Part shown: positions 56,447 through 64,000 of the stretch, in pieces
How the letters are laid out: the number at the start of each line of letters is the position of its first letter
How positions within the stretch are numbered: position 1 is the stretch's first letter
Assembly: GCF_000346465.2 (NCBI RefSeq)
Contig: NC_034009.1
Coordinates: 1,155,879 to 1,219,878 of the forward strand
From: Prunus persica
Lineage: Eukaryota; Streptophyta; Magnoliopsida; Rosales; Rosaceae
Direction of reading: 5' to 3'
Length of the DNA stretch: 64,000 bases
Notes under the pieces: model-generated
The model's input: the letters and a program-made list of their open reading frames with translations, nothing else
Told to the model about the DNA's origin: nothing
Database searches by the model: none
Program-made: the position numbers and the translations under genes

Positions 56447-57105
56447 CTATGTGCTTTTGTTATCACAGTACAATTTTGTTGGAGTGTTTTGTTCTTGACG
56501 AAGATCTGCTAATATTCTTCTAATCCAAACTGCTTCACATGCTGCACTTGTGGCTGAAATATACTCTGCTTCGGCTGTTGATAATGCCACTGTACTTTGC
56601 TTCTTCAACGACCATGATATAACTTTACTTCCCAAGAAAAACACATGTCCAGAGGTGCTCTTTCTATCATCAATTGCACCTGCCCAGTCACTGTCAGTGT
56701 AGCTAACTAACTGTGCTTTCTTCTCTTGTGTATATCTAATACCATATCCCTTGGTTCCTTGTATGTATATGAGTATTCTTTTTACTGCAGCAAAATGGTG
56801 ATTACTTGGATCACTCATGAATCTAGATACTACACTTACAGCATGAACAATATCTGGCCTTGTATTTGTAAGATAAATTAATGAACCAACCACACTTCTA
56901 TATATGGATGCATCAAACTTAGGTGCTCCATCGTTACTTATAAGCTTCAAATTAATTGCCATTGGAGTATCCATTGGCTTGCTCTTCAACATTTTGAATT
57001 TTTTCAACTGATTTTCAGCATACTTCTCTTGAGAAATAAATATCCCTTCATCTGATTGTTGAACCTGTATACCAAGAAAATATCTCATAGTGCCTAAATT
57101 TGTCA
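56447..57105 (-). pseudogene. Copia reverse transcriptase/RNase H fragment
   Basis: Starts in the RT domain after the YVDD box (TNLGTMRYFLGIQV) and contains the RNase H core: SYTDSDWAGAIDDRKSTSGH, STVALSTAEAEYI, LYCDNKS. The frame then meets a stop, because a block of codons is missing between LYCDNKS and the following HIELRHHF region, which reads on from about 56450 to the natural end near 56285. It is broken on both sides: by this internal deletion and by the CACTA insertion at its upstream end. Confidence 0.85.
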
Positions 57106-57904
57106 CACTACTACAAAAAGTGAAAAAGACGACCAGAAAACAACGACGGTCTAAGTGAAAACCGTCGTGGTTTATAAAAAGACGACGGTTCTAAAAACAC
57201 CGTCGTGTAATACAACCTTAGACAACTAAAAAATGGAGTTTCAAATGGCTGTTCAAAAACAACGACGTACATAATTAAACAACCGACGTCTATTTGAAAC
57301 AGATTTCCTCAGTGTAAAATCAATGCCAACAAAGAACGGCAGAAGTTATGAATCGATCGACGTAGAAAGTAAAGACGACGATTTCAATAAAAACTGCCGT
57401 TTTTACTCATAAAATAACACGACGAGGTTTTCGTATAAGACGCCGTATAATTACAAACAAATCCACGGCTTTAAAATACAAAATATCGCCGTATTAAATT
57501 AATTTACAACGACGGAAAATATAAATATATCGACGTCATTCTCGTATAGTTCTACTACGTTATCTTTAAATCGTACAATAAAATTTATCGTCGTATTTAT
57601 TCATTTTATACGTCGTACCTTTAATTTTAACGGTCGTCTTAATAAGAATTTTTGTTAACAATTTTTTTCTTTGATTTTCTTATCCTACGTCGGTAGATCT
57701 ACTTAATGACAAGAATTGAAATAACCACGACGGTTTATATAGAACACCGCCGACATAATCAGTTTTGTCTGAGATCCCAAGGGTTACGAAATCTTACCAG
57801 ATGGAACTCTGTTCCACATCATAATCTTAACAGATGACACAGATTTGCAAATATTGCGTCGTGTTAGTTTACAAATTCTAGAACATTAATTTCCCTCATT
57901 TTAA

Positions 57905-59385
57905 ATTTCCTCGGGAAAGAAAAATCTATTTATCACGCTTTGGAATTGAAAACTAAAACTGAAAGAATACGGGAAAAAAAACTCCATTTATAATTTAAAA
58001 TTAAAATCCACGTCGGTTGTAGTACACTTAACGACGTTTAACAAAATAATCTACGTCGGTAATTATAAATCTACCGCCATCGTAACTTAATATAGACGAC
58101 GAGAAAAGACGACGGTAGAACAGAAAACCGCCGTTGTTTCAGTTTCTTTAACATATCTTTCTGCAGGACTTGTGTAGTTCAAAGCATTGACAATGTCTTC
58201 ATCATATCTCCCAGAAACTACTGATTCAATTGCTCATGCTTTAGAGGCCATCTGAAGCCATTTCTATTCTTTATCGCATTCTTGAAACCCATCTTCTTCT
58301 TCTGAAGCTCTACGGATAAAGGAAGAGGCTATCACAATAAATCCGACGGATCTTCTTAGGCAAGAAAATCAAGCAGAGGATCAGGCACATCTGATCTTCA
58401 GATTTCCCTGAGAAGCGAACTTTCCTTCGACAGCGAGTGGAGGCCAGGCTTGCATCTCTTTTGATGGAAAGCAAGGAGTATTCAGAAGCACTAAGTGTCC
58501 TATCAGGCTTGATCAAGGAAGTGAGAAGGCTAGTTGACAAGCTTCTTCTTGTGGACATATATTTGATGCGAGTAAGCTCAATTTCTCTTTGAGAAAACAT
58601 CCAAATTATTATCTTTGAGACATGAGAGACTGAGAGAGGAAGAACTTGGAACCTTAAATGTAAACCGAAAATGAATGAAAGCGACAAATTTATAGAATAA
58701 ATTTTTAAAACCAACGGCGGTCCTTACAAACAAACCGCCGTTTAAATTGTAAAATCAACGTCGGTATGATCGACGTATATTACAGAAATCCACGTCGGTA
58801 AATTAATAAAAACGACGTGTTAAATAATATACCATGACGCGAGTTATTACTTATGTACTTTAATTTTTGAGTTTACTACGACGGTACCTACAAACTACTG
58901 TCGTATTTATTTACCACGTCCGAAGTTAAATGTACCGTTGTATTTTGTAATTTATACGTCGTAGTTATATGTAACCGCCATATTATTTTTTTGAAATGGT
59001 TTTATATGTAAGCAACTTTTCGTCTACTTGACTTACACATTTGTTGTTTTTATATTTTTATTTTATTTAAATCTGTCATCCAAAAAAGAAACTTTACATA
59101 TTGCAGAATATTAATTTCCTTCGTTTTAAATTTCCTCCGAAAAAAAAACTCTATTTATAACGCACTGTAATTGAAAAATAAACTGAAAGGTCACGGGAAA
59201 AAAAATTCTATTCATAATTTAAAAATTAAAATCCACGTCGGTTATATTAAACCTAACGACGTTAAATGAAATGATTCCACGTCGAATGAAAAATATTGCG
59301 TCGTTTTAGTTAAAAACAACGTAGTTAAATGTAACCGCCGTATTATTTTTTTGAAATGGTTTTATATGTAAGCAACTTTTCGACT
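57905..59385. repeat. Internal direct repeats of the CACTA element flanking the captured gene piece
   Basis: About 57905-58045 and 59130-59285 are diverged copies (AAAATCCACGTCGGTT, ACGGGAAAAAAAA, TCTATTTAT). A second pair, 58970-59025 and 59332-59385, shares TTTTTTTGAAATGGTTTTAT and ATGTAAGCAACTTTTCG almost unchanged. They bracket the RPN6 fragment, so that region was probably duplicated around it. Confidence 0.75.
58160..58590 (+). pseudogene. RPN6: Captured fragment of the 26S proteasome gene RPN6 (PSMD11)
   Basis: From an ATG at 58193 the sequence reads MSSSYLPETTDSIAHALEA, then, with small frame changes, EAISILYRILE, SSSSEALRIKEEAI, LLRQENQAED, FLRQRVEARLASLLMESKEY, SEALSVLSGLIKEVRRLVDK and LLLVDIYLM. 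This is the N-terminal region of plant RPN6, the 26S lid subunit that bridges core and base. Upstream, CTTTCTGCAG (ending 58166) is an old splice acceptor followed by leader DNA, so a genomic piece was taken. About 60 codons between the two blocks are missing, and several shifts and one stop are present. It lies inside the CACTA element in the same orientation as its gene. Confidence 0.8.
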
Positions 59386-60160
59386 TACACATGCACTGTT
59401 TCCAAACCCGATTAAAAATTTCAATCTCCCAGAGAAACCTTTTCGTCTTTTTTCCTTGTCAGAGCATTGTCAGAGTTTCTCATCGTCTTCCTCTCGTCTT
59501 CTTCGTCGTCTCTGAACTTAAACATCGATCATCTTCCTCTTGCTTTCATTGCACGCAAAAGGTAAGCTTTCATTTTCACTATTTTGGTTACTGTTTTGCA
59601 TGCTCATACGTTTTTTGTTTGAAAAATCTTTTTACCTTTTTTCTGGCCAAAATCATTTTACTTCTTTCCAAGTTTGATAAAATATACAGACAAAGAGAGA
59701 AAGTTTCCAACTTTGAAGACAACTACATCAACTAAATAAGACGACGGTAGACCACGACGGTTCGTCAGTTGTTCTAGCGTCGTCTGAAAATTGACAAAGT
59801 TGTTTTTAAAATAATAGTCTTTTTTTATATGCTTGTTTAATTGCAGGTTTGATTTCGCTGAACAATGGTTTTTGTTTTTCCCTTATTTGATAAAATATAA
59901 AGAAAAAGAAACTAGGGTTGGTATCTAATATAGACGATAAAATATAAATAATAGTTTACCACGACGGTGTATTACTATTGACGTCGTGTGAACATATATA
60001 CCACGACGTTATATAAATAATGGTTTTAAACATTTATTACGTCTGAGATTATTTCATTGCGTCGTCTAAAATCATATCATACGTCGTATTTTTTTAATAC
60101 CGTCGTTTGTGTTCTTAATGTTTTCCTGAAATATTTTCACTTGCAGTTTTGTCTGTTAAA

Positions 60161-63035
60161 ATGGTTTCTCAACAACAAACTAAGGATTCTGGCTCCAAGA
60201 AGCTTGGAATGGTAGCTCCTCAAGATAAGTCTTCGAAGGAGATGAAGTCTTCGAAGAAGATGAAGTTTGCTTCATCATCTGCTGAGACAGAACAAACCAG
60301 CCAGACAACAATCTCAGATGATTCAAAGACTGGTCGAGGTATGAGCACAATGCCTCGTGTTGTGAAGAGAAAGCTTCAGAAACTGAGGCCAATTGTTGAG
60401 TACAATAAAAGGGGGAAAGGTGTTGGCCAAGCACATATTGAGATGCAGTCGTATATTGGTGTGTTGGCACGCTCCAGGATCCCACTTGTGGACAAGAAAT
60501 GGTCCCAAATCCCCAAGGATATAAAGGAGCAGATTTGGGAAGCAGTTGACATGGCTTTTGTCGTAGGCCAAGGGGGCAAGACCTCTGTTTTAGCTTCTGC
60601 TTCCAAGAAATGGAAGGATTTCAAGTCTACACTAACGAGGCATTATATCCTTCCATACACCAATGACAGGGAGAAATTAAGCCAACCCCCTGAAACATAT
60701 AAATTCATAGAGAAAGCACAATGGGATGCCTTTGTAGCTTCAAGGCTATCCAAAGATTTTGAGTCTGTGCATTCTCAACATGCACAGATTAGGGAGAAAC
60801 TCGAGTACAATCATCGATTGTCTCGAAAAGGATATGCTGGATTGGAGGATCAATTGGAGGAAACCATGCCTGGGGTAGAAATTGATCGATCTACCTTATG
60901 GAAGAGAGCTAGACAGGACAAACATGGTAACATCCCTGATCCAAAGGTGGCAGAGAAAGCAAAATTAATTGTAAGCCTACTATCACTCTGTTTTAAATTT
61001 TTATTAAACTGTGAATTATTCTTATTACGTCGTATGTTATATTTTTCGTCGTGTGAATGATATTACCACGTCGAAAAGTTTTTAAAAACGTCGTTAAAGG
61101 TCTAAATAGGAATCACTACTATGTTTTCTGTAATTACAGCATAAGACGTCGGTGGTTCATTTTCGCGTCGTGTGAATGATATTACCACGTCGAAAATTTT
61201 TTAAAAACGTCGTTAACGGTCTAAATAGGAATCACTACTCTGTTATCTTTAATTATAGCATAAGACGTCGGTTGTTTATTCATTTCGTCGTTTTAAATAA
61301 ATAACCACGTCGGTATAACTACCGTCGTGATAAGTTATAATAACGTCGGTTTATACGTTATTGCGTCGTGTGAAATTATATAATACGTCGTTTGTACATA
61401 AATAACCGTCGTGTGTTTTTTNNNNNNNNNNNNNNNNNNNNNNNNNNNNNNNNNNNNNNNNNNNNNNNNNNNNNNNNNNNNNNNNNNNNNNNNNNNNNNN
61501 NNNNNNNNNNNNNNNNNNNNNATTGAATTACACGACAGTTTTTCACCGTCGTGTAGTACTTTTAAGACGACGTTTTATTACTTAAACCGTCGTCTTTATT
61601 GAATTACCACGTCATTTTTTTTATTTCTTTAAACAGGTTATTGAAGTTGGTGCTTATTCAAATATGGAGGCGCCATCTTCTTTAAAAACCCTTTGTCGTT
61701 TTGTGGAAACGACACTCCTGCCTGAGGATAAGACACTCCAATTTACAATTGATAAGGAGGTGTTTGGTGGTGAGCGCGATACCTTCCTCCTGCCTGAAGA
61801 TATTACACAATTTGCAGGCATGGAAGAAATTGGAGCTACTGTATTGGCTGTATATATGAGGTTTGTACTTCTAAAATAATACCTCGTTGGTTTATATATT
61901 GCGTCGTCTTAACTAACTAACCACGTCGTCTTAACTAACTACCGTCGTGATAAATATATTATAACGTCCTCATCTATTTCAGTACGTCGTGTGAAATATT
62001 ATAATACGTCGTTTTTTTATACATAACCGTCGTGTTTGTTTGTGCTGACTTGTTTATATTATTTTATGTATTTAGGTACTTACACGATGTTTTGAAACAA
62101 GCCAATATGTGCAGCATGGTTGGCTTTATTGACCCTGCTACAGTTAGTGCCAACTCTGGCACAATAACTGAAAGATCACGACTGGTAGCAGCTCGACTTC
62201 AGAAGACAGACGGTGAACAGCTTTTCATGATGCCTTACAATCCAGGGTTAGTCTCCTTAGGATTTTGTTTTTATGATTTTCAATAAATGACAGCTTATAA
62301 ACTAACCACGTCGGTGTTTTATTTTATTTAGTCGTTTGAAACTACTAACCACGTCGGTATTTATTTGTCGTCGTGATAAATATATAATGTCGTCGTTATC
62401 TACTTTATTTCGTCGTGTGAAATACTATAATACGTCGTTTTTGTAAATAACCGTCGTTTTTATATTAATTTTGTGCAGCCGTCATTGGATCCTGCTGATT
62501 GTAAGAGCAAAGAAGGAGACCGTCTATTTTCTGGATCCTCTGCCAGGTCATCGTGTGGTCGACGAAGAGGCGAAAAACATCGTGAACAGTGCTTTAAAAA
62601 TATATAATACCCACATAGGCCGAGCAGGACGTAAAAATGTAATTTGGAAAACTCTCTCAGGCACACCAAAGCAACCCAGCAATGTCGAATGCGGGTATTA
62701 TGTGATGCGCTTCATGAGGGACATCATCATGGATCCTTCCTTGGGGTTTGAGAATAAGGTAAGAAGAAATTACCTTCATACATTTCACGTCGTTTTTTGT
62801 ATTATCAACGACGGTCATGTAAAATTAACGTCGTTGAATGGATATACTACGTCGGTTATGAAAAATATCGTCGTCTGTGATTGAATTTCTTTTTATTTAT
62901 AAACCCTAATAGTCATTGTTTATGCAGTATGCCAAGGGAAACCAGGAAGCTTCATACCCCCAAGAAGCCATTGATGAAGTCCGGAATGAATGGGCAGAGT
63001 TTGTTTTCCAAATTATTAAACAGGGCAATTATTGA
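60161..63035 (+). CDS. CACTA-borne Ulp1-type cysteine protease (C48) with plant transposase-associated N-terminus
   Basis: Five exons, 60161-60970, 61637-61860, 62076-62246, 62479-62758 and 62928-63035, join into one open frame of 530 residues. The N-terminal half (VKRKLQKLRPIVEYNKRGKG, KKWSQIPKDIKEQIWEAV, KKWKDFKSTLTRHYI, WDAFVASRLSKDF) is the Transposase_24 (PTTA/En/Spm) type region common in plant CACTA proteins. The C-terminal half is a Ulp1 domain with the catalytic histidine in RHWILLIV (H404), aspartate in FLDPL (D421), glutamine in KQPSNVECG (Q467) and cysteine in the same motif (C473). Ulp1 proteases cleave SUMO from proteins; the role in a transposon is not known. An acceptor directly before the ATG (TTTCACTTGCAG, to 60146) and a donor at about 59562 imply a 5' UTR intron. 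The coding frame looks intact. Confidence 0.85.
61047..61284. repeat. Tandem duplication of 119 bp in the first intron of the CACTA gene
   Basis: CGTCGTGTGAATGATATTAC starts at 61047 and again at 61166, with few differences through GGAATCACTACT and CATAAGACGTCGGT. Confidence 0.9.
61318..62460. repeat. About 93-bp ACGTCGT cassette present in three introns
   Basis: The cassette (CCGTCGTGATAA, AACGTC, CGTCGTGTGAAAT, ATAATACGTCGTTT, ATAACCGTCGT in order) occurs at about 61335-61415, 61944-62036 and 62365-62460, in introns 1, 2 and 3 of the protease gene and always in the same orientation. Confidence 0.85.
61422..61521. other. Assembly gap (100 N)
   Basis: Exactly 100 unknown bases inside the first intron; the true size is not known. 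Confidence 0.99.
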
Positions 63036-64000
63036 ACACTTGATATTTATGTATAATGTACAAATTTTCTCTATAATATGTAATGTAAAAATTTGTTGAG
63101 GTTTTCTTAAATTAAAAAAAAAACAAACATACAAATTGCTTAACCGACGTGTAATACTTTTCCAACGACCTAATAAAGTCACAAACCGTCGTATTTTGTT
63201 GTTTCGTGTTTTAAACAATTACGACGTAAAAATATAGTTAGACGACGTTCTTTGAACAATTGAGTCGTTTATGGTTTACAACATCTTCAATTTCTTAAGG
63301 GTTCAGGGTATCATCGACGACGTTTATGTAACGACAGCGGTTAAGTCGTTGATATATATATTTTACGTCGTATAGTTAAATAGCCGCCATGGTTTCTCAT
63401 TTTAACGACGTCATTTTAACGACTTAGTAGTCTATTACAATTTACAACGTCTACAATTTATTAACACCGACGTGGTTTGTTGTTGTGGTAAGAATATTTT
63501 ATTATTTTTATATCAAAATATTCAAAATAAATTTAAAATAAATCAGAAAATTGAAAAGTCAACTCCTATGAAGTCATTGATATATTTTCTTCCACATAAA
63601 CCTTGAAAAAATTCATTTTGAATAACAAAAATTTAAAATGACCATCCAAAACAAAATTGTTTTGATGAGTCATAAAATCACTTCTAGTTTTATGGTTTAG
63701 GGTTTAGAGTCTAGGGTTTAGAGATTAGGGTTGTTATTTATTGGGGTTTATTTTTAAAGTATAATTTTTGGGTAGTCTAGGGTATATGTTAGGCTTTAAA
63801 ACCATAAAACCTTTTATAAACTTAATTTTTTAAATTGTATAATTTAATTTTATGGGTTTAGGGTATTAATTTTTAACGACGGTGGTTGGGTCGTGGAATA
63901 CATATTTTACGTCGTACAGTAAACATACGACATGTTTACGCTTTAAACGACGTCATTTAATATGTAAGTCGGTTTATATAATTTACACGTTTTTAATTTC
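63036..64000. other. 3' part of the CACTA element, non-coding
   Basis: Motif-rich (CGTCGT, ACGACG) to about 63480, then motif-free AT-rich DNA, with motifs again from 63876. Around 63690-63740 degenerate TTTAGGG-like strings (GGTTTAGGGTTTAGAG, TAGGGTTTAGAGATTAGGG) resemble interstitial telomere repeats. Confidence 0.5.

Larger units (their letters stand above)
56003..57105 (-). mobile_element. Copia element, 3' part, cut by a CACTA element
   Basis: On the minus strand: RT C-terminus and RNase H (57105-about 56290), purine tract ATTAAGAGGGAG (about 56276-56288), then an LTR 56275-56003 (TGTTAAACATAATG to TTTCCATCA). The rest of the element lies beyond the CACTA insertion. The LTR ends only ten bases from the acceptor of the first visible CNGC exon. 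Confidence 0.85.
57106..64000 (+). mobile_element. CACTA (En/Spm) transposon, left end and at least 6.9 kb of interior
   Basis: The element begins CACTACTACAAAAAG at 57106, the canonical CACTA terminus, preceded by TCA (57103-57105) as a possible 3-bp target duplication. The interior is filled with CGTCGT, ACGACGG and ACGTCGG motifs, typical subterminal binding sites, from 57.1 to 58.1 kb, 58.7 to 60.1 kb, and through all introns of its gene. No transposase (TNP2/DDE) is seen; only a Ulp1-type gene is. A possible worn right end (GTTTGTTGTTGTGG, about 63472-63485) lies before the window end, but the motifs resume at 63.87 kb, so the real end is probably beyond 64000. Confidence 0.85.

Noticed and set aside
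58310..58714. 134-residue minus-strand ORF inside the CACTA element
   Set aside because: It is the antisense of the RPN6 fragment; the plus strand carries the recognisable protein.
60149..60160. Four extra codons at the start of the CACTA protease
   Set aside because: The first codon is TTG directly after a splice acceptor; the first ATG is at 60161.
63472..63485. Right terminus of the CACTA element
   Set aside because: GTTTGTTGTTGTGG only partly matches the expected TTTTTGTAGTAGTG, and the element motifs resume at 63876.

Overview
This is eukaryotic nuclear DNA from a flowering plant, almost certainly a eudicot. The genes carry GT-AG introns. Their products are plant-type: GPI-anchored lipid-transfer proteins, an SDE3-type RNA-silencing helicase, a plant CDC73, a seed vicilin and a cyclic-nucleotide-gated channel. 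Intergenic DNA is AT-rich and full of plant transposons (Copia, CACTA, hAT and Tourist-like MITEs). A woody Rosaceae (for example Prunus) fits the general look, but that is inference. A run of exactly 100 N (61422-61521) shows this is a draft assembly.

Layout. 1-9.6 kb is accessory DNA: a partial ORF at the edge, a long array of short palindromes (about 1.4-5.3 kb) interrupted by a hAT-type MITE, a possible small spliced gene, and a stray exon of a 2-oxoglutarate dioxygenase. 10.0-15.5 kb is an F-box/DUF295 gene split by a damaged Copia retrotransposon and also frameshifted. 15.9-19.6 kb is an LTR-like block and gene-poor DNA. 19.8-24.9 kb is a cluster of four RimJ-like GNAT acetyltransferase genes (two minus, two plus); the last is frameshifted. 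26.1-28.4 kb is a Tourist-like MITE followed by an intact three-exon CDC73. 29.4-36.0 kb holds four paralogous GPI-anchored nsLTP genes with the same exon phases. 36.6-39.6 kb is the SDE3 helicase and 41.6-44.3 kb the proteasome beta-type-2 subunit, both minus. 45.2-50.4 kb is a tandem duplication carrying two secreted cysteine-rich (defensin-like) genes. 51.3-53.6 kb is a six-exon vicilin. 54.8-56.0 kb is the 3' part of a CNGC gene whose next intron contains a Copia element; a CACTA element (57.1 kb to beyond the window) has inserted into that Copia.

The most unusual parts are: (1) the array of about 30 GTATAGCCG/CGGCTATAC palindromes; (2) the CACTA element, which encodes an apparently intact five-exon Ulp1-type cysteine protease, carries a captured fragment of the 26S proteasome gene RPN6, and has introns that share a roughly 93-bp cassette of ACGTCGT motifs; (3) the defensin-like duplication, where two retrotransposon insertions sit in one copy and the other copy preserves the empty sites.

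Among ordinary genes, CDC73 (Paf1 complex, transcription), SDE3 (RNA silencing) and the proteasome subunit are housekeeping genes with no evident functional link. The LTPG, GNAT and defensin-like groups are local tandem families. All exon boundaries were placed by eye from splice motifs, reading-frame continuity and family knowledge; no search was run.
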